DNA of 8,636 nt from Promethearchaeota archaeon (GCA_016840695.1 JAEORV010000041.1:1-8636); one strand, 5' to 3'; shown: positions 1 through 6,573, counted from the stretch's first letter. The notes: generated from the sequence alone by a model not told the origin. A program made the numbers and translations.

Positions 1-2
1 AT

Positions 3-10
3 CTCTCCTT
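3..10 (-). promoter_or_regulatory. Possible ribosome-binding site of a leftward gene starting outside the window
   Basis: Read leftward, the first ten bases are AAGGAGAGAT, a near-ideal Shine-Dalgarno sequence. Its start codon would fall a few bases beyond the left edge. If real, that gene is divergent to the one at 258 and shares the spacer 11-257 with it. The spacer holds only AT-rich DNA, including a 12-bp perfect palindrome GATTAATTAATC at 54-65. No coding evidence is visible, so this rests on the motif alone. Confidence 0.3.
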
Positions 11-217
11 TTTTCCATCCCATCTAAAGAAAAAAATGAAAAATGTTGCATTTGATTAATTAATCTTTCATCTAGGTAAATAAATTGAAGAATGAATTTG
101 CCACTTCTTAAGATTTTTCATTTGTATTATCTTTCGCTCATACTCGCTATATCAAGCATTTATTAATAATCTGATAAAATCCCTAGTTCAGCATTAACTT
201 TTTATATTCAATGCGTT

Positions 218-230
218 TGATATAATTATA
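218..230 (+). promoter_or_regulatory. TATA-like element upstream of the repeat/zinc-ribbon gene
   Basis: TGATATAATTATA is centred about 34 bases before the ATG at 258. Archaeal TATA boxes sit about 26 bases before transcription start, so the transcript would begin near 250 and have almost no leader. No Shine-Dalgarno sequence precedes this ATG, which fits a leaderless or very short-leader mRNA. The surrounding DNA is AT-rich, so chance matches are easy. Confidence 0.35.
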
Positions 231-257
231 ACAAAGAATAATTCTCACGATAGAAAA

Positions 258-1688
258 ATGCCCGAACCAGAACAGAAATTGTTTGAGGAATTCTTGAATT
301 CCGTTCAGTTTGACATCAGCGAGTTTCTTGTTGAGATGAAATTTTCGGAACTTCCCGGCGATCAAAAGAAGATCGTAGAAGACGCGTCATCAATAATGAA
401 AAGTAATATAGTTGGTGAACTAAGAGCGTTAGGGGGGGATATTAAGAAAAACGAGCAGAAATTTAACGAATTCCAGAAAAAGGTTGAGAAAGAAATAGAG
501 AACGACAAATTCAAGGACATCAAAAAAGAATCAAAAGACTTCCTAAAAAAGCTGAAAACAGCCATCGAAAAAACATGCGTCGCCATCATGCCTGTGAAGG
601 AACTACCTTGGCCAACAGTAGTATTTACCACGGTTCCACAAATTTCCTATGATAAGAAAGTACAACTCGCAGAAAACACCATTGCGTTTTGCGGGGAAAT
701 AAAGTGTATCGTGTCGAAAACCACGCTTTACGGTAGGATGAAAGATCAGGAGCCTTTATTTGCTCCTTTCGTTGGAGACCTTGATTTAGGCGGCTACAAA
801 TTGGATCCTGCTGAAAAAGGACCGAAATCTGAGGTAGTTTCTTACGTGAATGCGATAATAAAATCGTTAGATTCTACTACAACTCGCAGTCAACTTGCCA
901 AGTACCACGAAGGGTATCAAAGGCACGGCGAACCTATTTGCGATTTCCTGATGAAAGACGAGGGTTTGATGAAAGTAATGGCTAAACTAACGTCTGGGAT
1001 GGAATCCAAGCGTACCAGTACTGATCTAGCCGTATGCGCAATCGCAGTCCCTCAAACTTCGGATGGTACGAGCTTAATGATTGTAATTGACGAAAGTGGA
1101 GCAAATGATCGATACATCAAGTGTTTTGAAGCTTTTTTAAAATTTTCTGCTGCGTGTTGTGAAGCGCCATCAACGAGTAAGGGTGGTGCGGCACCAGGAG
1201 CTCCTGCAGGGCCTGGAGGCGTAAGGACACCAGGAGGACAACAATTATCCGCTTGGACGCCAGAACAACTTGCTGCCGAAGCTCAAAAGAGAGGTGCGGG
1301 GGTTCCTCCAGGGATGGCCACGTGGTCTGAAGAAGAACTTGCAAAAGCTGCAGCTGAGCGAGGTTCAGGTTTGCCTGCGGGAATGGAAGTATGGAAAGAG
1401 GAGGAATTAATGGAACTCGCTAAAAAACGCCAAGGAGGAGCGCTCGACATTCCCGAATGGGAAGTAGATCCCGAAATGAAGGAATGTGCAAACTGTGGGT
1501 ATGGTTTGAGGAAAGGATGGGACGAATGTCCGATTTGTGAGACTCCTGTAGGCGCTGCTACCCCTTCAAAACCTGCGGAATCAAAAGAAGAGAAACCTTC
1601 CAGCTCGGATTCGCAAGATAAACCAACAACTGCTCCGTTACCTCCAAAAGAAGGCGATGAACCGGAGAAAAAAGAAGGCGAAGATTAA
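258..1688 (+). CDS. Unknown protein: helical N-terminus, 23-residue tandem repeats, zinc ribbon, acidic tail
   Basis: I do not recognise this 476-residue protein as a named family. Residues 1-105 look helical; 60-105 are Lys/Glu-rich with heptad-like spacing and probably form a coiled coil. Residues 107-300 alternate strand-like and helix-like segments and contain several cysteines. A Pro/Gly/Ala linker (302-327) leads to three repeats with tryptophans at 333, 356 and 379, exactly 23 residues apart. Each repeat reads W-x2-E-[EQ]-L-x3-A, and the first two continue to R-G and P-x-G-M. A zinc ribbon follows, with C410, C413, C424 and C427. The last 45 residues are Ser/Pro/Lys/Glu-rich and surely disordered. 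There is no signal peptide or membrane segment, so it is probably cytosolic. Zinc ribbon, repeats and linker suggest a binding or scaffold protein; this is inference. The gene is monocistronic and ends in a T-rich tract. The ATG start lacks a Shine-Dalgarno but has a well-placed TATA element. Confidence 0.9.
   Translation: MPEPEQKLFEEFLNSVQFDISEFLVEMKFSELPGDQKKIVEDASSIMKSNIVGELRALGGDIKKNEQKFNEFQKKVEKEIENDKFKDIKKESKDFLKKLKTAIEKTCVAIMPVKELPWPTVVFTTVPQISYDKKVQLAENTIAFCGEIKCIVSKTTLYGRMKDQEPLFAPFVGDLDLGGYKLDPAEKGPKSEVVSYVNAIIKSLDSTTTRSQLAKYHEGYQRHGEPICDFLMKDEGLMKVMAKLTSGMESKRTSTDLAVCAIAVPQTSDGTSLMIVIDESGANDRYIKCFEAFLKFSAACCEAPSTSKGGAAPGAPAGPGGVRTPGGQQLSAWTPEQLAAEAQKRGAGVPPGMATWSEEELAKAAAERGSGLPAGMEVWKEEELMELAKKRQGGALDIPEWEVDPEMKECANCGYGLRKGWDECPICETPVGAATPSKPAESKEEKPSSSDSQDKPTTAPLPPKEGDEPEKKEGED
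1251..1439 (+). repeat. Three in-frame 69-bp repeats encoding a 23-residue motif
   Basis: The repeats encode residues 332-394 of the gene at 258. They align on W333, W356 and W379, and each continues with two acidic or polar residues, Leu, Ala and a basic pair. Copies one and two both end in P-x-G-M. The third copy degenerates after the helix. The DNA copies differ clearly while the protein pattern is kept, which points to old, selected protein repeats rather than a recent slippage expansion. Confidence 0.75.
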
Positions 1689-1731
1689 TTTTTTTTATTT
1701 ACTAATTTTACTATTTCTTTATTTTTAATGT
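1687..1731 (+). terminator. T-rich archaeal-type terminator
   Basis: Directly after the stop codon come an eight- to nine-base T run and several further T clusters on the coding strand, with no hairpin needed. This is the usual look of intrinsic termination in archaea. It separates the unknown repeat gene from the GTPase gene at 1832. Confidence 0.5.
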
Positions 1732-1815
1732 ACTCCATGTCATTCCTAATTGCTTTTCACAAATTTTTTTAAGCGGGTTTAATTTACAACTTTAAGAATA
1801 CCTTATTCATATTCC

Positions 1816-1826
1816 TTGAGGAAAAT
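1816..1826 (+). promoter_or_regulatory. Ribosome-binding site that fixes the TTG start at 1832
   Basis: TTGAGGAAAAT carries a GAGG core at 1818-1821, ten bases before the TTG. The TGA inside it (1817-1819) is an in-frame stop for the downstream gene, so translation can only begin in the next five codons, and TTG is the only usual start among them. The same 11 bases recur at 6479-6489, and TTGAGG also precedes the ferredoxin gene. Confidence 0.65.
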
Positions 1827-1831
1827 CATTT

Positions 1832-2851
1832 TTGATACAAAATATCTTTTTGTTAAAGGGGGAAAATTTCCACGACCTTAACAATCTCACGATTTTTGGG
1901 TATCCTCAAGAAATCGTGAAACCTGACAAGGATCTTATCGATAATATCGCCTATGGTCACGAATTAGGGCATAAAAACCAAACAGCACAACAAGATGCTC
2001 ATTTTAGGGGGATTTATAAAATTGATGAGCCCGTACCGTTAGTCGTGGCTGAATTAAACCTGAGCACCATTTGCCTTAATGGAGAAACGATTATTGGATT
2101 GATTCTTGATAAAAACGATAATCCCTTCGATTACAAGGAAATCTTTCAGGAGTTAGTAAACGAGTTGGTAAATATCGAGAAATGTTGCTCTTTTGACGAT
2201 GAAATCGAAATCGACAACTTGTTAATCACGTTATTCATTGATCTTCGAAGATTTGGAGACGAAAATATTGAAAAATATCCAATTATCGAGTTACACCAAG
2301 AAGACTCTTTTATCAAGATCTTTCTGTTTGGAATTGACGAAGTTGGCAAGACTTCCCTGGTAAGAAGATTAAAGACGGGGCAATTCAACGACAATTACTT
2401 CACGCCTACAAGGAGGTTTAACATCGACTACGTCCAACAAGATGAGTTAGGGCTCCTTGCGTGGTGGGACATGCCAGGTCAACAGTTATTTAGAAAAAAG
2501 TGGTTAATTGGTTTGCAAGACTCGAACCTCATCGTCTTCATGATCGATGTCTCTGATCAAATACGGTTCGAAGAATCTAAAAAGGAATTTTATTCCATAA
2601 TTAATCGCTACGAATTAGCAGGCGTGCCATTGCTCATTCTTGGAAATAAGGTGGATCTCGTCAATAGTGATTCGTTAGAACCCGATAAGGAACACCTCAG
2701 CAGGTTAGAGGAGGAAATACGCGAGTATTTTGATTTTGATAAGATCGAGAATCGACGCTGGAAATTCTTGTTCTCATCTGTAAAAACCAATTATAATGTA
2801 GATAAAATTCTCGACTCAGTATTCTTTTTGATTTCGTCAAATAATGTTTAA
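1832..2851 (+). CDS. Arf/Rag-like small GTPase with N-terminal accessory (possibly longin-like) domain
   Basis: This 339-residue protein has a complete GTPase core at about 160-335. The motifs are G1 G167-x4-G172-K-T-S175, switch-I threonines T191/T193, G3 W212-D-M-P-G-Q217, G4 N272-K-V-D275 and a G5-like S315-S-V-K318. The Trp before the G3 Asp and the Gln after Gly are typical of Arf/SRbeta/Rag relatives. There is no lipidation cysteine at the C-terminus and no Arf N-terminal myristoylation glycine. Residues 1-155 form a separate domain: an opening hydrophobic strand (IFLL), a strand pair near 70-93 and helices near 100-118 and 125-140. That order would fit a longin-like or roadblock-like fold, both common in Asgard and trafficking proteins, but I cannot confirm it by reading. 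It probably works as a cytosolic or membrane-associated nucleotide switch. It has a TTG start with a good Shine-Dalgarno and an in-frame stop just upstream. A V4R-domain gene follows on the same strand after 96 bases. Confidence 0.92.
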   Translation: MIQNIFLLKGENFHDLNNLTIFGYPQEIVKPDKDLIDNIAYGHELGHKNQTAQQDAHFRGIYKIDEPVPLVVAELNLSTICLNGETIIGLILDKNDNPFDYKEIFQELVNELVNIEKCCSFDDEIEIDNLLITLFIDLRRFGDENIEKYPIIELHQEDSFIKIFLFGIDEVGKTSLVRRLKTGQFNDNYFTPTRRFNIDYVQQDELGLLAWWDMPGQQLFRKKWLIGLQDSNLIVFMIDVSDQIRFEESKKEFYSIINRYELAGVPLLILGNKVDLVNSDSLEPDKEHLSRLEEEIREYFDFDKIENRRWKFLFSSVKTNYNVDKILDSVFFLISSNNV

Positions 2852-2904
2852 ATATCAATTTAATATCAATAAAATTAAATAATACTAAAACTAATTTCAA
2901 ATAT

Positions 2905-2916
2905 ACAATATATTGT
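2905..2916. promoter_or_regulatory. 12-bp palindrome with TATA core upstream of the V4R gene
   Basis: ACAATATATTGT is a perfect inverted repeat and contains a TATA-like core centred about 37 bases before the ATG at 2948, a plausible promoter position. A second TATA-like stretch (CTATATATTC, 2928-2937) would suit the later in-frame ATG at 2972. The symmetry may simply reflect the AT-rich TATA box, or it may be an operator. Confidence 0.35.
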
Positions 2917-2947
2917 TTCTCAATCAACTATATATTCGGGAAAGACC

Positions 2948-3538
2948 ATGTATAAAAGATCGAAGAAAGATATGGCCATAAACATAGACGAGAAGAAAGG
3001 ACATTTATTTTTAGGTAACGAAGATTTACGACTATTAATTTTAAGACCCATCGATTTAATCGAGTTTGCTGAATTTGCTGGCGCTTCAGCCGAGGATATA
3101 CTCATTTGGGTTGGCAAGTCAATCGGAAAACACATCGCTGCGAGACTCTTTCCTGACGAGGAAAGAACAATAGAACCGCTTTCAAACAAGAAACAGATCA
3201 TCCTGTCCATGTTAGAGACTATTGAACAATTGGGATACGGCATTTTAGTCGCGAGGTTTAAAAAGGATCACGTCTTCATAACAGTGGAAGAACCCTTACC
3301 GGCAAATGAAAAAGACAACATTATGGCTAAAAATATCTGCGTTTTATATCAAGGAATCTTCACGGGTTTTTTTGAGAGCTTGAATATGGACGTGGATGGC
3401 GAGGAGACCGAATGCTGCTTGTTGGAAAGCGATAAATGCGTGTTCAAGTACGATCTTCTCGTTGATGAGTTTGAGGACGAAGACGTCGATCCAGACGAAA
3501 CAGACGAATCCATCTCAGATTTCTTGTCTACTCTATAA
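2948..3538 (+). CDS. V4R-domain protein (TRAPP/Bet3 superfamily) with acidic C-terminal tail
   Basis: The 196 residues match the V4R (4-vinyl reductase) pattern. An N-terminal strand and helix (about 26-45) carry the usual R-x-I-D-L start. A helix rich in small residues contains G56-x3-G60. Near the C-terminus a helix with Y134-x-G-x3-G140 leads to the hallmark E-x-E-C-x6-D-x-C-x-F segment (E153 to F166, with C156, C157 and C164). V4R is a ligand-binding fold related to Bet3-type TRAPP subunits and to heme-NO-binding domains; the cysteines may bind metal or ligand. Residues 173-191 are almost wholly Asp/Glu and probably disordered. There is no enzyme domain, so it is a stand-alone sensor or adaptor. 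It lies 96 bases after a GTPase gene on the same strand and overlaps the ferredoxin gene tail-to-tail. ATG 2972 (residue 9) is an alternative start; neither ATG has a strong Shine-Dalgarno. Confidence 0.85.
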   Translation: MYKRSKKDMAINIDEKKGHLFLGNEDLRLLILRPIDLIEFAEFAGASAEDILIWVGKSIGKHIAARLFPDEERTIEPLSNKKQIILSMLETIEQLGYGILVARFKKDHVFITVEEPLPANEKDNIMAKNICVLYQGIFTGFFESLNMDVDGEETECCLLESDKCVFKYDLLVDEFEDEDVDPDETDESISDFLSTL

Positions 3539-3767
3539 TATAATCTACTTTTTTAACAGTATCTCGACTTATTTCGAGTATTATTGCCTCATGTGAGCAT
3601 GTTTGAATGCACTCACCGCATCCAGTACATTTTACCTCGTCGATTTCCGCTAAACCCGAGATGTATCCGACTAGAGACTCTGGAATCGCATTAGTCGGAC
3701 ATTTTTCTACACACGCTCCACAGCCAATACAATTCGCAAGGATTAATTTCGCTTTAGCAGTCGTCAT
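3528..3767 (-). CDS. 2[4Fe-4S] ferredoxin
   Basis: This 79-residue protein has two complete cluster motifs, C13-x2-C16-x2-C19-x3-C23-P and C47-x2-C50-x2-C53-x3-C57, in a typical bacterial/clostridial-type ferredoxin layout with a 23-residue connector. It is a low-potential electron carrier in the cytosol. Divergent transcription from cdhA makes it a plausible electron partner of the CO dehydrogenase, which exchanges electrons with ferredoxin in archaea; that pairing is inferred from position. The second cluster has Ser instead of Pro after C57, a small departure from the usual CP ending. The ATG start has TTGAGGG upstream with ten-base spacing. The 3' end overlaps the V4R gene by 11 bases in convergent orientation. 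Confidence 0.95.
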   Translation of the reverse strand: MTTAKAKLILANCIGCGACVEKCPTNAIPESLVGYISGLAEIDEVKCTGCGECIQTCSHEAIILEISRDTVKKVDYIIE

Positions 3768-3777
3768 GACTTCGTTT

Positions 3778-3782
3778 CCCTC
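3778..3782 (-). promoter_or_regulatory. Ribosome-binding site of the ferredoxin gene
   Basis: On the minus strand GAGGG lies ten bases before the ATG. It belongs to the same TTGAGG-type site seen before the GTPase at 1832, which supports both starts. Confidence 0.6.
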
Positions 3783-3889
3783 AAGTTTGAAATCTCACAC
3801 TAATCAATCATAATTAATTTGCTCAAAATAGCTTCTGAATATAATCAATAGGTTTTAAATTCTTCAAACTGTCTTATTCATAGACCTTT

Positions 3890-3928
3890 AAAATTATTAA
3901 ACATAAACTTAATTATAAAAATTATTAA
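3890..3928. repeat. Two direct copies of AAAATTATTAAA in the cdhA/ferredoxin spacer
   Basis: The 12-mer occurs at 3890-3901 and 3917-3928, 27 bases apart. The second copy overlaps the presumed cdhA TATA region. This could be a tandem regulator site, but in such AT-rich DNA it could also be chance. Confidence 0.3.
3912..3920 (+). promoter_or_regulatory. TATA-like element of cdhA
   Basis: ATTATAAAA is centred about 48 bases before the TTG start. Transcription would begin near 3942, giving a leader of about 20 bases that includes the palindrome at 3948-3959. Confidence 0.4.
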
Positions 3929-3947
3929 AAATTCAAAACAAAAAATA

Positions 3948-3959
3948 TTTCACGTGAAA
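3948..3959. promoter_or_regulatory. Perfect 12-bp palindrome TTTCACGTGAAA over the cdhA ribosome-binding region
   Basis: The inverted repeat has a GC-containing core (CACGTG) inside a very AT-rich spacer, so it stands out. It ends four bases before the TTG start. The GTGA within it (3954-3957) is the only Shine-Dalgarno-like sequence available, six bases from the start. A dimeric regulator bound here would block the start region of cdhA transcription or translation. No second copy was noticed in the window. Confidence 0.4.
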
Positions 3960-3963
3960 AAAA

Positions 3964-6315
3964 TTGACGGAAAAAGGCGGAAAAATTAAAATTGAATCCT
4001 ATAAGGGACCGCTTGGAACGATCAAGGGCTTCGAGTTCACAATGGGAAAAATCATCAGCGAAGGAGATGAAGGTTGGGACGAGCCAATGGGGCCAACTCC
4101 TAAACCTCATATTCCTACACTTCGTCCGTGGTTTTTCAAGCTAATGGAAAGGTACAATCCTACATACATGCCTATTTGTGACATGTGTTGCCTTTGTACT
4201 TTTGGTAAATGTAACCTTTCCAAAGGCAGGACTGGTGCTTGTGGAATCAATTTAGAAGGGGCTTGTGCTAAAATAGTAGAAATTGCTTGCTGTATCGGAG
4301 CTAGCTGTCACAGCGCGCATGGTGATCATCTACTTCACTGGTTAAAAGAAAAATTCGGTAATGTACCAATTAATTTTGGAAACAATATCGCAGTAGAAAT
4401 GCCCTGCACTCGATTGATCGTTGGAATGAAGCCAGAAACCTTAGAAGATTTGGAAACGGCAATGCAATGGGTTCAATTCAACATCACCCATTTGCTTGCA
4501 GCCGGTCACACCGGTCAAGAAGCGAGCTATTTGGATTACGAAGCGAAAAGCTTTTTAGCGGGATTATGTGACGCCGTGGGAATGGAAATTGCTGATGCCG
4601 TGCAAATTGCTGCTTATGGCTTTCCCGTAGGAGATCCTGATGTTCCAATCGTAGAGTTAGGAATGGGAACCTTGGATATGGAAAATAAAGCAACGATATT
4701 AATGGTTGGGCATAATGTTGCGCCTGGAATAGAATTAGTCGATTACATGAGAGAAAAACATCTTGAAGATAAAGTAGATGTCGGTGCAATTTGCTGTACT
4801 GCCCTCGATTTAACTCGATACTATTCTAGCGCTAAAATTGTTGGTTCGCTCTCGCGACAGATGTTTTATATTCGCAGTGGATTGGCAGATGTCGTCATGG
4901 TTGACGAGCAATGCGTTAACTTGAGATGCTTTGAGCAAGCGAAACTCGTAAACGCACCCTTTATTGCAACTAACGAGAAGAACATGAACGGACTACCTGA
5001 CCGGTCAGACGATCCCGTTGATGAAATTATAGACGATTTAGTTAGCGGAAGGGTTGATGGGGTTTTAATCTTAGATCCCATAAAAGCGGGAGAAGTTGCG
5101 GTCGAGACTGCCATCAAGGTACGTCCCATAAGAAAAGGAAAAAGCGCGGTTCCAGACGAGCAAGGATGCATTGACATGGCGATGAACTGTAATGGTTGCG
5201 GAAACTGTCAGAGGAATTGTCCTAACGATTTGCCAATCGTGGACGGTGTGGTCTTAGCAAAAGAGGGAGACTTTTCTTTATTAGAGAAAGTTTATGATTC
5301 TTGTTTAGATTGCGGTAGATGCGAGGCTGAATGCATGAAAGAAGTTTCACCATTAACATTGATAATGTATGCTGGACGGGAGAAAATCAGGAACGAGAAA
5401 TTCAATTGTAGGGTTGGAAGAGGTCCTATTCAAGACACTGAAATACGTAACGTAGGAGCTCCTATCGTATTAGGAGAAATTCCAGGAATCGTTGCTATAA
5501 TCGGCTGCGCAAATTACGCTAAAGAGATCCAAGAATTATACATAATGGCCGAAGAGTTCTGTAGAAGGAATTACATTGTCGTCGTATCTGGTTGTGGAGC
5601 GATGGATATAGGGCTTGTAAAGGACGAGAATGGACAAACCCTCTACGATAGATATCCCGGTTCTTTTGATCGCGGTGGACTAGTTAATGTCGGCTCATGC
5701 GTATCAAACCCTCATATCAACGGTGCTGCGATTAAAGTTGCGAATATTTTTGCACGACGACCATTGCGAGGTAATTACGAAGAAATTTCGGACTATATAC
5801 TGAACCGAGTAGGTGCGTGTGGAATTGCTTGGGGTGCTATGTCGCAGAAAGCTGCGAGCATTGCGAGTAGTTGTAATGGTATGGGTATTCCTGCAATCTG
5901 TGGACCGCATTCTGCTGAATATAGACGAATGTACCTTGGAAAATCTTATGAAGAGGATGCATGGAAAGTATTTAACGCAAGAGATGGAACTGGCGACCAT
6001 TTAATAGGACCTGGTCCGGAACACTTGTTAACTACTGCTGAGAGCATAGAACAAGCGATTTGTTTATGTGCAAAAATGTGCTTAAGACCTGCTGATAACT
6101 CTAAAGGAAGAATGATCAAGTTATCTCACTGGATTGACTTGGAAAGAAAATACAAAGGCGTAGAGTTTCCAAACGATTTGGAAAAATTCATTCGTGTCGA
6201 AGCGGACATTCCAATTAGCATGAAGGACGGTATTCAAGCATTCTTGAAAGAAAAAGGTTGGAAACCAAAGGAAATTATTGATCCAACCCTTTTAAAGAGA
6301 TTGTGCAGGGAGTAA
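3964..6315 (+). CDS. cdhA: ACDS complex CO dehydrogenase subunit alpha
   Basis: This is the 783-residue catalytic Ni-Fe subunit of archaeal acetyl-CoA decarbonylase/synthase. It interconverts CO2 and CO (CO + H2O = CO2 + 2 e- + 2 H+) for the Wood-Ljungdahl pathway. Near the N-terminus, C72, C75, C78, C83 and C93 supply ligands of the B/D-type clusters. C-cluster ligand candidates are H250 (VGHN), C277 or C278, C317 (DEQC), C515 (IIGC), C544 (SGCG) and C579 (VGSC). The archaeal-specific ferredoxin insertion is present: C409-x2-C-x2-C-x3-C419-P and C447-x2-C-x2-C-x3-C457. It is what separates CdhA from shorter bacterial CooS. Length is normal for the family (about 780-810) and no key residue seems missing. 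The start is TTG: a TGA lies in frame three codons upstream at 3955, and the next Met (residue 27) would cut conserved sequence. The gene stands alone; cdhB and other ACDS genes are not adjacent. Confidence 0.97.
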   Translation: MTEKGGKIKIESYKGPLGTIKGFEFTMGKIISEGDEGWDEPMGPTPKPHIPTLRPWFFKLMERYNPTYMPICDMCCLCTFGKCNLSKGRTGACGINLEGACAKIVEIACCIGASCHSAHGDHLLHWLKEKFGNVPINFGNNIAVEMPCTRLIVGMKPETLEDLETAMQWVQFNITHLLAAGHTGQEASYLDYEAKSFLAGLCDAVGMEIADAVQIAAYGFPVGDPDVPIVELGMGTLDMENKATILMVGHNVAPGIELVDYMREKHLEDKVDVGAICCTALDLTRYYSSAKIVGSLSRQMFYIRSGLADVVMVDEQCVNLRCFEQAKLVNAPFIATNEKNMNGLPDRSDDPVDEIIDDLVSGRVDGVLILDPIKAGEVAVETAIKVRPIRKGKSAVPDEQGCIDMAMNCNGCGNCQRNCPNDLPIVDGVVLAKEGDFSLLEKVYDSCLDCGRCEAECMKEVSPLTLIMYAGREKIRNEKFNCRVGRGPIQDTEIRNVGAPIVLGEIPGIVAIIGCANYAKEIQELYIMAEEFCRRNYIVVVSGCGAMDIGLVKDENGQTLYDRYPGSFDRGGLVNVGSCVSNPHINGAAIKVANIFARRPLRGNYEEISDYILNRVGACGIAWGAMSQKAASIASSCNGMGIPAICGPHSAEYRRMYLGKSYEEDAWKVFNARDGTGDHLIGPGPEHLLTTAESIEQAICLCAKMCLRPADNSKGRMIKLSHWIDLERKYKGVEFPNDLEKFIRVEADIPISMKDGIQAFLKEKGWKPKEIIDPTLLKRLCRE

Positions 6316-6327
6316 TTTTATTAATCC

Positions 6328-6348
6328 TTTTTTTATTTTTTTTATTTT
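6328..6348 (+). terminator. T-rich terminator after cdhA
   Basis: Runs of seven, eight and four T broken by single A residues begin 12 bases after the cdhA stop, with no hairpin. Archaeal termination on T-tracts fits well and would make cdhA monocistronic. Confidence 0.55.
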
Positions 6349-6478
6349 AGATATTAACAATACGAAATTAATACACAATAACCTCTTTTTTTGACCTTTA
6401 CGACATCTTAGTCAATAAATTTCATAAAAAAATGAATCTCTTCTTTTTTTTAAAAACTTTGTTATAATAATTATTGAG

Positions 6479-6489
6479 TTGAGGAAAAT
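6479..6489 (+). promoter_or_regulatory. Shine-Dalgarno-like TTGAGGAAAAT without an obvious gene
   Basis: This 11-mer is identical to the ribosome-binding site of the GTPase at 1832. Six bases after its GAGG core is a TTG (6491) that opens an eight-codon frame ending at TGA 6515-6517. That stop overlaps GTG 6514 of the next frame in a GTGA arrangement. It could be a leader peptide coupled to the STAS-like gene, or a chance motif. Confidence 0.3.
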
Positions 6490-6565
6490 ATTGTACATTT
6501 TCAAATCTTTTATGTGAAACCCGAAATCTTTATTATATATTTATTAATCACATATTTAAATCTTT

Positions 6566-6573
6566 TATTATAT
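6566..6573 (+). promoter_or_regulatory. TATA-like element before the STAS-like gene
   Basis: TATTATAT is centred about 40 bases before ATG 6610, so the transcript would start near 6596. That would favour ATG 6610 over GTG 6514 as the start. The match is weak given the local base composition. Confidence 0.25.

Noticed and set aside
94..168. 24-codon rightward frame starting at ATG 94 with a hydrophobic product
   Set aside because: No ribosome-binding site, no TATA element at the right distance, and AT-rich spacer DNA gives hydrophobic translations by chance.
2851..2870. Direct repeat AATATCAAT twice (2851-2859 and 2862-2870) after the GTPase stop
   Set aside because: Only nine AT-rich bases; too short to separate from chance, and not placed like a promoter element.
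3396..3596. Rightward frame overlapping the V4R gene end and the ferredoxin
   Set aside because: It is out of frame with a well-supported V4R hallmark segment and has no domain of its own.
3607..3813. Rightward frame antisense to the ferredoxin
   Set aside because: The opposite strand encodes two complete 4Fe-4S motifs; this frame is the complement of those codons.
4484..4789. Leftward open frames inside cdhA (also near 4866-5177 and 5704-6000)
   Set aside because: They lie antisense to highly conserved cdhA sequence and have no recognisable domains; they are frame shadows.
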